Below are positions 31,938-40,540 of a stretch of 40,764 bases of DNA, piece after piece. The position numbers and the translations under genes were made by a program. The stretch is from Bacillota bacterium. GTDB taxonomy: Bacteria > Bacillota > Clostridia > Christensenellales > Aristaeellaceae. The notes beneath the pieces were generated by a model. It saw only the letters and a program-made list of their open reading frames with translations, searched no databases and was not told where the DNA came from. The stretch covers positions 1-40,764 of the forward strand of contig JAEYCB010000027.1 of NCBI GenBank assembly GCA_023404345.1. Reading direction: 5' to 3'. Every line of letters starts with the position of its first letter. The stretch's first letter is position 1.

Positions 31938-33326
31938 ATGAAAATACGCAGAGGCTCTTTGATTGAACCGGCATGGGCTGAGGAAATCCTTGCCAAGGCA
32001 CTGCGCCTGCTTTCGGAAATCGGCATAGCGCTTCCGGAAGAGGCGCTGCAGGAGCAGGCGAAGAAGGCGGGTTTGACCGTTCCTGCCAATGGACGAGTAA
32101 CGCTTTCTTCAAGCCAGGTTTTGGAGTATCTGAAAACCCTGCGCACAGAAAACGATCTGAAGCCTTCCGACCGGCTCAGCGGCAAGATTGGCATCTATGC
32201 CAGCCGCCTGGCGGGAGAGGGCACTGAAACGGACTTTTTTACCCGGCAGACCCTGATCCGGCAGACCCAGATTTGTCAGGCGGTGGCAGACAGGTACGGC
32301 ATTGAAGCCAATGCACCGGGATACGCGCATGATGTGCCAGGCGAGCTTGAGTCCCTCCATAAATACTGGGTGAGCTGCCTGTGGTGCGGCCATGGCGATC
32401 CGGAACCTTCGTCTGCCCTTTCGGCCGATTATCTGTTTCCCATGGCGGACGTGATGGGCACGCCCCTGCGGCGTCTGCCAGCATTTCCACCGTCTCCGCT
32501 GACACTTGCGGGAAGTTCGGTCCACTCCATCGTAAAGCATGCTCGGCAACTGGAATCTGCCTATGTGTATGCTATGTCGCTAATGGGCATTTCCACGCCG
32601 ATGAGCGTGACGGACGGCTTTGCCGTCAATTTGGCGGAAACGATGGGCTGCGCTTATCTGCTTCATGTAATAACCGGCTTGCGGGTTGATATTCGTCCTA
32701 ACCTCCTGCCCTTTGATTTGCGTACGATGGGATTGAGCTTTGGATCGCCGGAAAAATTCCTGCTGGAACAGATGGCGGCAGATCTTTATGCACAGATCCT
32801 GGACGAGGAAGTATCCTACCGATCCACCAATGTGCATACGCTGGCTAAGCGCTGCGGTGCGCAGTCCTGCTTTGAACGCGGATCGCTGATGACAGCAGGC
32901 TGCCTGTACGGGGCAAGGCGTTTTTACTGCATCGGTTCCCTTGCACTAGACGAGGTATTCAGCCCGTTGCAGCTTATTGTTGATCTGGAAATGATGCACC
33001 AGCTGGAGAAAATGATCGGTGGCCTTGAGGAACCTCAGGAGGAAGAGGAGATAGACTTTGTATCCTACATCCGGGAGAATCTTCATGGAGGATTCGTAAA
33101 TACTGACAAAACGCTGGATTTTTACTCCATGATTGGTGCAGGAGGTATCTTCGACCGCTCCAGCTTTGCCCAGTGGCAAGAGACAGGCTGCCGCGATGCG
33201 CTGGATGCTGCGCAGGACCTGTTGTCAGGCTTTGAGAAGCAAACAGCCGAAAAGCGTGTTTCACCTCAACAGGAACAGGAGCTGGCGAAGATTTATGAGG
33301 CGGCGGAAAAACAGCTGACAAAGTGA
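31938..33326 (+). CDS. Trimethylamine methyltransferase (MttB/COG5598) family protein
   Basis: A 462-residue TIM-barrel protein. The N-terminal AWAEEILAKALRLLSEIGIALPEEALQE, with the following AGLTVPANGRVTLSSSQVLEYL, is characteristic of MttB-family proteins. The C-terminal region (YIRENLHGGFVNTDKTLDFY, then FDRSSFAQWQETG) matches the family's closing motif. No in-frame TAG occurs, so it is a non-pyrrolysine member, the class that includes the glycine betaine (MtgB), carnitine and proline betaine demethylases, which pass the methyl group to a corrinoid protein. No corrinoid protein or MtxA partner is encoded here. Its substrate is unknown; its place after GDPD and NagB-like genes is unusual. 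Confidence 0.82.
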   Translation: MKIRRGSLIEPAWAEEILAKALRLLSEIGIALPEEALQEQAKKAGLTVPANGRVTLSSSQVLEYLKTLRTENDLKPSDRLSGKIGIYASRLAGEGTETDFFTRQTLIRQTQICQAVADRYGIEANAPGYAHDVPGELESLHKYWVSCLWCGHGDPEPSSALSADYLFPMADVMGTPLRRLPAFPPSPLTLAGSSVHSIVKHARQLESAYVYAMSLMGISTPMSVTDGFAVNLAETMGCAYLLHVITGLRVDIRPNLLPFDLRTMGLSFGSPEKFLLEQMAADLYAQILDEEVSYRSTNVHTLAKRCGAQSCFERGSLMTAGCLYGARRFYCIGSLALDEVFSPLQLIVDLEMMHQLEKMIGGLEEPQEEEEIDFVSYIRENLHGGFVNTDKTLDFYSMIGAGGIFDRSSFAQWQETGCRDALDAAQDLLSGFEKQTAEKRVSPQQEQELAKIYEAAEKQLTK

Positions 33327-33349
33327 GCATACGGCTTTAAAAAACATAG

Positions 33350-33415
33350 CTGAAAAAGGGCGTTTTCCCGGCATTTTACAGATGGGAAGGCGCCTTTTTG
33401 TTTTTTGAGCTGGAA
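33350..33415 (+). terminator. Terminator of the PfkB-MttB operon
   Basis: A stem built on AAAAAGGGCG and CGCCTTTTT is followed by TTTTTT within the next few bases, 25 to 90 bp after the MttB-family stop. It is imperfect in the middle of the stem. Confidence 0.7.
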
Positions 33416-33478
33416 GGCCCGGCGGTCAATGATCATCCATAGATACCACATATGATATAAATTGCACCTAAAATGGCC

Positions 33479-33545
33479 TTGATATTGTCAAAAACGTATG
33501 ATAAAGTATAGGCAACAGTTGAGCAACGGCTCAATTTCATACGTA
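33479..33545 (+). promoter_or_regulatory. Promoter region with nested inverted repeats before the last ABC operon
   Basis: TTGATA (33479-33484) and TAAAGT (33502-33507) give a 17-bp spaced weak promoter; TTGTCA/TATAGG is an alternative pair. Downstream, a perfect TTGAGC-AACG-GCTCAA dyad (33519-33534) lies inside a larger inverted repeat (ACGTATGA at 33494-33501 with TCATACGT at 33538-33545). This could be a LacI-type operator or a folded 5' leader; no regulator gene is next to it. Confidence 0.55.
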
Positions 33546-33591
33546 TGGCCTTCACTAGAGGCAAAACAAATATCATAATAAGGAGGATGTC

Positions 33592-34659
33592 ATGTCAATG
33601 AAGAAAATGGCAGCTGTGTTCCTGGCTTTGGTGCTGGTGTTGTCCCTGTTCTCTGGCGCTGTAGCTGAAGAAAAGAAGTATACCATCGGCTTTTCCAATG
33701 TGTGGGTAGGAAATACCTATGGCATTCAGTGCGTTAACGAACTGGAGGCCTTCCTGCAAAGCAATTCCCAGGTGGAAGAATACTACATCTACAATGCCGA
33801 CAATGATGTCAACAAACAGATTTCCGATATCGAGGACCTTATCGCCAAGGGCGTGGATATGATCATCCTCCAGCCCATCTCTGCCGAATCCGTGGCAGCG
33901 GTGGTTGAGGAAGCTTATGACGCCGGCATCGTTGTGGTGGACTCCACCTCTCCGCTTGCCGATGCGACCGACGCCTACCATGTGTCCGTCGTAGCAAAGG
34001 ATTACGACTTTGGCTACATCGGCATGAAGTGGCTGTGCGAGCAGATCGGCGGCGAAGGCAACGTGATCTGCCTGGATGGCATGGCGGGCCTCTCCAGCGC
34101 GGTGCTGCGCATGGAAGGCGCAAAAGCGGCGCTGGCTGAGTATCCCAACGTAAAAATCATCGCCAGCGAGTATGGCGACTGGGATTATGCTACCACTAAG
34201 CCCATTGTTGAAAACCTGCTGGCCACCTATGATGACATTGATGCGGTATGGTCCTCCGGCGGAGATATGACCCGTGCCGCAATCGAAGCGTGGGCCGAGG
34301 CCGGACGCGAATGGGTGCCCATGATGGGCGAGGACTGCAATGGCTTCCTCAAGCTTTGGTGCCAGTACAAGAGCGAGGGCCTGAGCTGCATCGCCGTTTC
34401 CCTGCCGTCCTGGCTGCATGCTTATGCCGCTGAACTGGGCATTCAGGTGCTCAACGGCACTTACGAAGGTGAGAAGGATATCGTTGTGGAGATCCCCACC
34501 TTCGGAAACGACGAAGTGGAAGATTATGTCCGCTATGACCTCTCCGACAGCTTCTGGGGCCAGACGCATATGAGCGAAGAGCAGATCGTGGCGCTCTATG
34601 GCAACGGCAACGACGGCTCTCAGGGTCTGACCGGCGCCGGCGCGGCTTCCGACCACTGA
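33592..34659 (+). CDS. CUT2 sugar ABC transporter substrate-binding protein
   Basis: A 355-residue RbsB-like receptor with a signal peptide cleaved after AVAEE (about residue 24). The mature part begins KYTIGFSNVWVGNTYGIQCV and contains DMIILQPISAESVAAVVEEAYD, the typical first hinge half, and MGEDCNGF later. The C-terminus is unusually Gly/Ala-rich (QGLTGAGAAS). An AGGAGG sits five bases before the ATG at 33592; a second ATG (33598) is also in frame. The ligand is unknown, but the downstream isomerase/epimerase and Gfo/Idh/MocA enzyme suggest an inositol-like or rare sugar. Confidence 0.92.
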   Translation: MSMKKMAAVFLALVLVLSLFSGAVAEEKKYTIGFSNVWVGNTYGIQCVNELEAFLQSNSQVEEYYIYNADNDVNKQISDIEDLIAKGVDMIILQPISAESVAAVVEEAYDAGIVVVDSTSPLADATDAYHVSVVAKDYDFGYIGMKWLCEQIGGEGNVICLDGMAGLSSAVLRMEGAKAALAEYPNVKIIASEYGDWDYATTKPIVENLLATYDDIDAVWSSGGDMTRAAIEAWAEAGREWVPMMGEDCNGFLKLWCQYKSEGLSCIAVSLPSWLHAYAAELGIQVLNGTYEGEKDIVVEIPTFGNDEVEDYVRYDLSDSFWGQTHMSEEQIVALYGNGNDGSQGLTGAGAASDH

Positions 34660-34678
34660 TACTCCGTCCCATGTTTGG

Positions 34679-34705
34679 AAAAGGGCCGTCTTATACGGCC
34701 CTTTT
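34679..34705 (+). terminator. Attenuator between the binding protein and ATPase genes
   Basis: AAAAGGGCCGT at 34679-34689 pairs with ACGGCCCTTTT at 34695-34705, with the T run at the end of the stem. It lies between the binding-protein gene and the ATPase gene of one operon, so it should act as a partial terminator. Confidence 0.8.
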
Positions 34706-34737
34706 CTAAATCTGCTGGAATTTGTGGAGGCTTTAAA

Positions 34738-36231
34738 GTGCAAGAATACTACCTAAAAATGAGTGGAATCACCAAGCAGTTTCCCGGCGTGCGCGCGCTG
34801 GATGGCGTGGATTTTATGCTGCGCCAGGGAGAGGTGCACGCTATCGTGGGCGAAAACGGTGCGGGAAAATCCACGCTTATGAATATGCTGGGCGGAACCC
34901 TCACGCCGGACAGCGGCTCCATAGAGCTGGATGGACGGGCGGTGACCATCGCCGGTCCCAGTGAATCGTTGCAACTGGGCATCGGCTTTGTCCATCAGGA
35001 AAGCAATCTGCTTGGCAATCTGACTGTGCTGGAAAACGTGTTTTTGGCGCGGGAAATCCGAAGGGCCGGATGCCTTGACCGCAAGACGATGCGCCGCGAG
35101 ATTCTGGGCGTTAACGAGCGGCTGGGGTACCGGCTGGACCCGGACGCTGTGGTCGGCACCCTGCCCCTGGCAGAACAGCAGTGTGTGGAAATCACGCGTG
35201 CCCTGCTGGCCAGACCGCGTATTCTGATATTGGACGAGCCCACCGCTGCACTGGATGACAGCGAGGTGGCCAGGCTGTTCGGAATCGTGCGCAAACTGCG
35301 CGATGAGGGCGTGGCAGTAATCTATATTTCCCACCGGTTGGATGAAATCTTCCAACTGGCCGACAGGATTACCGTGCTCAAGGACGGCAAGCTGGTAGGC
35401 GTGCGCGAGGTGAAGGATATCAACAAGGACGAGGTCATCAGCATGATGGTAGGCCGCGTGCTGGAGGACATCTACCCCAAGCACGATGACATTACGCCCG
35501 GTGAAACACTGCTGGAAGTCGAAAACCTGACCGTGCCGGGAAGCGTGAAGAAAGTCAGCTTCCAGGTTCGGGCCGGTGAGATCGTCGGCCTAGGAGGACT
35601 GGAGGGTCAGGGACAGCGCGACGCGGTGCGGGCAATATTTGGCGATATTCCCTTTACGGAAGGCCGAATTACTGCTGGCGGGCTGGTGTTGAAAAGCCGC
35701 GGCATTCGCGGGCGTATTCGCCGGGGCGTGGCCTATGTTACGCATGACCGGCGCGGTGAGGGCCTGATCCTGCACGAAAGCGTGCGGCGCAACAGTGCGC
35801 TTGCATCGTTGTACAGGCGTAGCCGTGCAGGATTTATCGACGCGGCCCAGGAGCGTGCCGAGGTGGAGGAAAACGTCGATAGGATGCAGATTAAGGTATC
35901 CAGCCTCGATCAGAAGGTATCGACCCTCTCTGGCGGCAACCAGCAAAAGGTGATGCTTGCCCGCTGGCTCATGACCCATCCCCGCGTGCTGATGATTGAT
36001 GAACCTACAAAGGGCGTGGATGTTGGCGCACGCATGTCTGTGTACCGAATCATCGACCAGCTGACGCGTGAAGGAATCGCTATTCTGATGCTGACCAGCG
36101 ACATGATGGAACTCATCGGTTTGAGCGACAGGGTGCTGGTATTTTACGAGGGGCGCATCACGAGTGAGCTCAAACGGGGAGAAGCCACAGAGGAAAAAAT
36201 CATGCTTGCCGCCAGCGGCATGGCCGGGTGA
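34738..36231 (+). CDS. CUT2 sugar ABC transporter ATP-binding protein (RbsA-like)
   Basis: A two-NBD ATPase of 497 residues from a GTG at 34738, seven bases after GGAGG. The earlier ATG at 34675 lies upstream of the attenuator and is rejected. NBD1 has Walker A GENGAGKST at 38-46, LPLAEQQCVEI as signature and LILDEPTAALD. NBD2 has LSGGNQQKVMLARWL and VLMIDEPTKGVDVGAR, both complete, unlike the homologue at 18942. Thus NBD2 keeps the Asp that is Ala in the other transporter. It powers the permease pair that follows. Confidence 0.94.
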   Translation: MQEYYLKMSGITKQFPGVRALDGVDFMLRQGEVHAIVGENGAGKSTLMNMLGGTLTPDSGSIELDGRAVTIAGPSESLQLGIGFVHQESNLLGNLTVLENVFLAREIRRAGCLDRKTMRREILGVNERLGYRLDPDAVVGTLPLAEQQCVEITRALLARPRILILDEPTAALDDSEVARLFGIVRKLRDEGVAVIYISHRLDEIFQLADRITVLKDGKLVGVREVKDINKDEVISMMVGRVLEDIYPKHDDITPGETLLEVENLTVPGSVKKVSFQVRAGEIVGLGGLEGQGQRDAVRAIFGDIPFTEGRITAGGLVLKSRGIRGRIRRGVAYVTHDRRGEGLILHESVRRNSALASLYRRSRAGFIDAAQERAEVEENVDRMQIKVSSLDQKVSTLSGGNQQKVMLARWLMTHPRVLMIDEPTKGVDVGARMSVYRIIDQLTREGIAILMLTSDMMELIGLSDRVLVFYEGRITSELKRGEATEEKIMLAASGMAG

Positions 36232-36241
36232 GGTGGATGCA

Positions 36242-37210
36242 ATGATCAAGAAAAGAAAACTATCTCAGCAGATGAACGGCGTTATGACCATCTACGGCCT
36301 GTTGCTGGTAGTGTTTGCGGTGATGTGCCTGGTATCGGAGTCCTTCCGGTCACTGTACAACATTACAAATCTGATTACCCAATGCGTGCCGTTGGCATGC
36401 GTGGCACTGGGGCAGACGCTGGTGATCATTTCCGGTGGCATCGACATGTCCGTGGGGTCCACCATCAGCGTGTGCACCTGTGTGGCAGCCAAGCTGATGA
36501 ATACCGACAGCCCCGCCCAGGTTGCCTTTGGAGCGGCAGCGGTGGTGCTGACGGGCGTGGCGGTCGGCCTGATCAACGGTGCGGGCATCAACTTTGCCAA
36601 AGTGCCGCCCATGATCACTACCCTTTGTACCAGCACGGCCCTCAGCGGAGTGGCGCTGTGGATTCTTCCTATGGCTGGCGGAAAGGTAAACCGTGACTTT
36701 GCCCGCTTTGTATACCAGAAGTGGACCATCGTGAGTTTTCCGCTGATCGTGATGCTGGTGCTGTTTCTGGCTATGCGTACGTTGCTGCATCGCACGCGCA
36801 CCGGGGTTGACATCTATGCCATCGGGCGCGATCCGCGCGTTGCCAAAACAATGGGCGTAAATGTACGTGCTGCCAGCATGAAAACATACATGCTCTGCGG
36901 CCTGTGCGCAGGCATCACGGGGCTGTTGCTGGCCTGCCGCATGCGCGTGGGCGATCCCACCTGCGGTACGGTCTATTCGATGGACTCCATCACCGCGGCG
37001 GTGGTGGGCGGAACCTCCATGGCGGGAGGCGTGGGCCTGTTATCGGGCACGGTGGCGGGTGCATTCCTCATTGGCATGCTCAGCAACATCATGAATAGCC
37101 TTGCCGTCAACCAGTTTTACCAGTATGTCGTCAAGGGCGGTTTGCTGGTGCTGGCCATGGTGATTTACTCCGTGTCCAAGCTGATGGAGGTGAAACGCCA
37201 TGCGAAATAA
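36242..37210 (+). CDS. CUT2 sugar ABC transporter permease (RbsC-like)
   Basis: From the ATG at 36242 (MIKKRKLSQQ) the protein has 322 residues and around eight to ten hydrophobic segments. The family motif VISGGIDMSVGSTISVC lies near 70, and the cytosolic loop DIYAIGRDPRVAKTMGV follows later. The longer frame from 36164 overlaps the ATPase gene and is rejected. It overlaps the next permease by 11 bp, implying coupled translation of the heterodimer. Confidence 0.92.
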   Translation: MIKKRKLSQQMNGVMTIYGLLLVVFAVMCLVSESFRSLYNITNLITQCVPLACVALGQTLVIISGGIDMSVGSTISVCTCVAAKLMNTDSPAQVAFGAAAVVLTGVAVGLINGAGINFAKVPPMITTLCTSTALSGVALWILPMAGGKVNRDFARFVYQKWTIVSFPLIVMLVLFLAMRTLLHRTRTGVDIYAIGRDPRVAKTMGVNVRAASMKTYMLCGLCAGITGLLLACRMRVGDPTCGTVYSMDSITAAVVGGTSMAGGVGLLSGTVAGAFLIGMLSNIMNSLAVNQFYQYVVKGGLLVLAMVIYSVSKLMEVKRHAK

Positions 37211-38159
37211 ACGCGACCTCCTTAATAACCGTTCCCTGTCCACCATACAGCCCCTTCTGCTTCTGGGCATCATTTTTCTGATGATCGGTGCGCAGGCTGT
37301 ACTGGTGCCGGGTTCGGTCACAATGGGGCAAATGCTGCTGGTATCACGGCAGGCTTCAGCGCTGGGCATCATCGCGCTGGGGCAGGCGGCTGTGGTGCTG
37401 GTGGGTGGTATCGACCTGTCTGTGGGCTCCGTGGTCATGATTACAAACGTGTTCTGCATCGCGCAGATGGCTGGATCGGACGCCCTGGTGGGGAAAGGGC
37501 TGGCCATATGCCTGCTCATAGCGCTGGCGATCGGAGCTGCCAATGCTGTGGGCGTGCTGGTGCTTAAGATCGCCCCGTTCGTGATGACGCTGTGCACCAT
37601 GACCATTCTGGAGGGCGTGTGCTATGTGTACACACAGGGCGCTCCTACGGGCAGCGCTGCTCCCGCCATTCGGACGCTTGGTACGGGGCATCTGGGGCAG
37701 GTGCCTTATTCTACGCTGATCTGGCTTGCGTTGGCATTGGTGATGTGGGTGGTGCTTCGCTACACTACGCTGGGGCGCAAATTATACGCCGTGGGCGGCA
37801 ATGCGCAGGCTGCACGCCTTAGCGGCATCTCCAACAGGCTTGTGGTGGCGGGCGCTTATGTGTTTTCTGCGCTTATGTCCATGCTGGCTGGCATCATCCT
37901 GTCGGGGTACCTCAACATTACCTCGCTGACGGTCGGCGGCGATTATGTGATGAATTCGCTGGCAAGCGTGCTTATCGGCGGAAACGCCATCGAGGGTGGC
38001 CGCGGAGGCGTATGGGGTGTAGTGCTGGGCGCCTTCTTCATGATGTTCCTCATGGCGATTCTCACTATGGTGGGCATGAGCGAAGTGGGCAAACTCATCG
38101 TTCAGGGCGTGATCATCTTTGCAGTGGTCGCATTCCAGAGCATGATGAAAAAGGACTGA
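37200..38159 (+). CDS. CUT2 sugar ABC transporter permease (RbsC-like)
   Basis: The second permease, 319 residues, with VVLVGGIDLSVGSVVMITN near 65 and LYAVGGNAQAARLSGIS near 200, the two conserved blocks of the ribose-permease family. The ATG at 37200 lies before the end of the first permease gene. It is directly followed by the isomerase/epimerase gene after GGAGG. Together with its partner it makes an intact channel, in contrast to the frameshifted pair at 16998-18945. Confidence 0.93.
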   Translation: MRNKRDLLNNRSLSTIQPLLLLGIIFLMIGAQAVLVPGSVTMGQMLLVSRQASALGIIALGQAAVVLVGGIDLSVGSVVMITNVFCIAQMAGSDALVGKGLAICLLIALAIGAANAVGVLVLKIAPFVMTLCTMTILEGVCYVYTQGAPTGSAAPAIRTLGTGHLGQVPYSTLIWLALALVMWVVLRYTTLGRKLYAVGGNAQAARLSGISNRLVVAGAYVFSALMSMLAGIILSGYLNITSLTVGGDYVMNSLASVLIGGNAIEGGRGGVWGVVLGAFFMMFLMAILTMVGMSEVGKLIVQGVIIFAVVAFQSMMKKD

Positions 38160-38173
38160 AGGAGGCGAAAAAG

Positions 38174-39049
38174 ATGAATATCGGCGTGAACCAGTTCTGC
38201 TTTCCCATGGCATATGACGTGAAGGAGGCAGTGCTCGCAGCTCGCCGTCTGGGCTTTGATACCATTGAGGTATGCCTGACCGCTGCCGACGCTGCGCGGC
38301 CCGGCGGCGGCGTGACAGATGCGTTGGATATCAGCTCCTATCATAACCGGTTGCTCAACGTTCATTCTACGGACAAGGAAGTGCGTGAGCTCGGCCAGAT
38401 TGCCCGGGATGCAGGCATCCGCATCGGAAGCGTTGGAGGCATCGTGAGCTTTTCCATCTATCCGCTAACGGCGCGAGACCCTGTTGTGGCCCAAAAGAGC
38501 ATGGACGCTGTAAAAAAGATGCTTGATGCGGCGGATATGCTTGGAGCGAAAAATGTGCTGGTTATTGCCGGCATGCTAACGCCTGACATGCGCTATGAGG
38601 AAGGGTATGATCTGGCGCAGAAGCGCGTGGCGCAACTGGCACAGCATGCGCCCCACATCGGCATTGGCATCGAAAACGTATGGAATGGCATGCTCTACAG
38701 TCCGCTGGAGATGAACCGCTTTGTGGATGAAACGGGCATGAAGAATGTGGGCATCTATTTTGACATCGCCAATGCGCGCCGGTTCGGCAGCCCCGAACAG
38801 TGGATACGCACGCTTGGCAAGCGTATTCTGAGCTTTCACTGCAAGGACTACCGCATGTCCCTGGACAATATCAATGCCTTTACCAACCTGCTGGACGGAG
38901 ATGTAAACTATCCCGCCGTGATCAAGGCGATTCGCGAAATCGGTTACGATGGGGACCTTGTGGTGGAGCTGACGCCACCGGCGCACTATCTGGTGGAAAA
39001 CACGCTGGCTTATGCGCTTGGCACTCTCAAAGATCTGCTAAAATCATGA
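38174..39049 (+). CDS. Sugar phosphate isomerase/epimerase-like TIM-barrel protein
   Basis: A xylose-isomerase-like (AP endonuclease 2 fold) protein of 291 residues from the ATG at 38174, eight bases after GGAGG. The likely metal ligands are the Glu in GIENVWNG, the Asp in YFDIANARR, the His in SFHCKDY and the Glu in LVVELTPP, the usual set in IolE/IolI-, tagatose epimerase- and hydroxypyruvate isomerase-type enzymes. The exact reaction is not readable. Its pairing with a Gfo/Idh/MocA enzyme is common in inositol and oxidised-sugar catabolism. Confidence 0.87.
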   Translation: MNIGVNQFCFPMAYDVKEAVLAARRLGFDTIEVCLTAADAARPGGGVTDALDISSYHNRLLNVHSTDKEVRELGQIARDAGIRIGSVGGIVSFSIYPLTARDPVVAQKSMDAVKKMLDAADMLGAKNVLVIAGMLTPDMRYEEGYDLAQKRVAQLAQHAPHIGIGIENVWNGMLYSPLEMNRFVDETGMKNVGIYFDIANARRFGSPEQWIRTLGKRILSFHCKDYRMSLDNINAFTNLLDGDVNYPAVIKAIREIGYDGDLVVELTPPAHYLVENTLAYALGTLKDLLKS

Positions 39050-39062
39050 TGGAGGGAAACAC

Positions 39063-40085
39063 ATGAAAAAGTATGGCGTAATGATCGTGGGCACTGGCTG
39101 GGTATCGGGCGAACATATCCGTGCATTTGAAATGAACGAGCATGCACAGGTTAGGGCGATTGTTTCACGTTCGTATGAAAAGGGGCGCGCCAAGGCGGAC
39201 GAGTATCATCTGGGAGAGCGCTGCAAGATTTATACCAGCTATGATGAGGCGTTGAAGGACCCCAATGTGGACATTGTCTGCATCTGCACGCCAAACGACA
39301 TGCACTGCGAGCAAACCATCAAGGCAGCCGAGGCGGGCAAGCACATCCTGATTGAAAAGCCCGTAGCACTCACTTGGGAAGATACGCTCAAGATGGACGC
39401 GGCAGTGACCAAGGCAGGCGTAAAAACACTGGTGGGGTATGTGCTGCATTACAACCCGCTGTTCATGGCGGCCAAGAAGCTGCAAAAGGACTTTATTGGA
39501 AACCTTTTCTATGCGGAAACGGACTATTTCCATCGTGTAATGAGTGACATCCCCTGCTACGAGTGGACCTGCAAAAAGAGCGTGGGTGGAAGCTCGCTGC
39601 TTGCCGGCGGATGCCATGCGGTAGATGCCATGCGCTGGTTTATGCAGGATGAGGTTGTCTCCGTTTATGCCCAGAGCAGCAAGCTGCGTGATGATCTGGA
39701 GTTTGATGGAACGATTTCGATTATTCTCAAGTTCAAAAACGGTGCCGTGGGCAAGGTGGGCTCCAGCTATGACTTTATCAGCCCCTATGTGTTCAATGTA
39801 CACCTGTGTGGCGACAAGGGAACGCTGTGGAACGACAAGCTCTGGTCGCCCGGAATGCTCGCCGAGCAGCGCGACTATATGGAACTGCCTGTGCTTACGC
39901 CCAACAGCGGCGATGTGAAGCACCATCCTTTCCCGGAGGAAGTCGCTCATTTTATGGACTGCATCGTCAATGACCGCGAAACGGATTGCCCGATGTCTGA
40001 TGCGGTCAAGACTCAGGAGATTGTCTTTGCTGCCGATTTGAGCGCCGCCACCGGCGAAGTGGTGAAGCTGCCGTTGGCAAGGTAA
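39063..40085 (+). CDS. Gfo/Idh/MocA family oxidoreductase
   Basis: An NAD(P)-dependent sugar or inositol dehydrogenase of 340 residues. The N-terminal Rossmann fold has GTGWVSGEHIRAF near 11-23, the family motif LIEKPVALT near 97, and the catalytic region ending GGCHAVDAMRWF with the conserved Asp/His. It is the last gene of the operon and probably oxidises or reduces the sugar imported by the CUT2 transporter before or after the epimerase step. A terminator follows. Which hydroxyl it acts on is not visible. Confidence 0.93.
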   Translation: MKKYGVMIVGTGWVSGEHIRAFEMNEHAQVRAIVSRSYEKGRAKADEYHLGERCKIYTSYDEALKDPNVDIVCICTPNDMHCEQTIKAAEAGKHILIEKPVALTWEDTLKMDAAVTKAGVKTLVGYVLHYNPLFMAAKKLQKDFIGNLFYAETDYFHRVMSDIPCYEWTCKKSVGGSSLLAGGCHAVDAMRWFMQDEVVSVYAQSSKLRDDLEFDGTISIILKFKNGAVGKVGSSYDFISPYVFNVHLCGDKGTLWNDKLWSPGMLAEQRDYMELPVLTPNSGDVKHHPFPEEVAHFMDCIVNDRETDCPMSDAVKTQEIVFAADLSAATGEVVKLPLAR

Positions 40086-40159
40086 TAGGGGAGAGGCGCA
40101 CGAAGATTCCTTTCCAAACAATAATGTACAAAGCATTATGATGCGCCTGAAAGCGGGCT

Positions 40160-40191
40160 GGCCGTTGGCTTCATTTTGCCAACGGCCTTTT
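40160..40191 (+). terminator. Terminator of the CUT2-isomerase-dehydrogenase operon
   Basis: GGCCGTTGGC (40160-40169) and GCCAACGGCC (40178-40187) form a perfect 10-bp stem followed by TTTTG. Confidence 0.88.
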
Positions 40192-40469
40192 GAATGCAAA
40201 AAAATAGAATGATAAACAATCCTGTTTGCTGCTTGGCAGGCGTAAAGTGTATGGGCAACCCTTTTCTTCTGACCAGGCGCATGGATACTGAAAAATATCT
40301 ATGGGAAAATGATTACTGATTAGCAAAAAGGACGCACTCAACATTTCATTGAGTACGCCCTTTTCTGTGAAATGACTCAAAAACTAATACAATTCCCGGC
40401 TATCATTTTGCAACAACCCTTTCGTTTTGCAATGGGTGCATTTGGGTGCGAAAATTGGTTCTTGGGTGC

Positions 40470-40500
40470 AAAAAAAGGCTCGGTGGGTGCAACACCGAGC
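40470..40500 (-). terminator. Terminator of the LysR-type gene
   Basis: GCTCGGTG (40478-40485) pairs with CACCGAGC (40493-40500); on the minus strand seven T (complement of 40470-40476) follow within a base or two. It lies 41 bp after the stop of the minus-strand gene at the right edge. Confidence 0.8.
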
Positions 40501-40540
40501 TTTCGTTTTGCTATTAGAAACTATCTGACAAGTCATAGCT

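Larger units (their letters stand above)
40086..40540. other. Non-coding, AT-rich intergenic stretch at the right end
   Basis: No credible gene. It holds the operon terminator at 40160-40191, a second stem (about 40327-40363, with A run and T run on either side, so bidirectional), and a third stem described separately. GGGTGC occurs four times between 40434 and 40490 within otherwise A/T-rich sequence. GC content is visibly lower than in the operons to the left. Confidence 0.6.
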
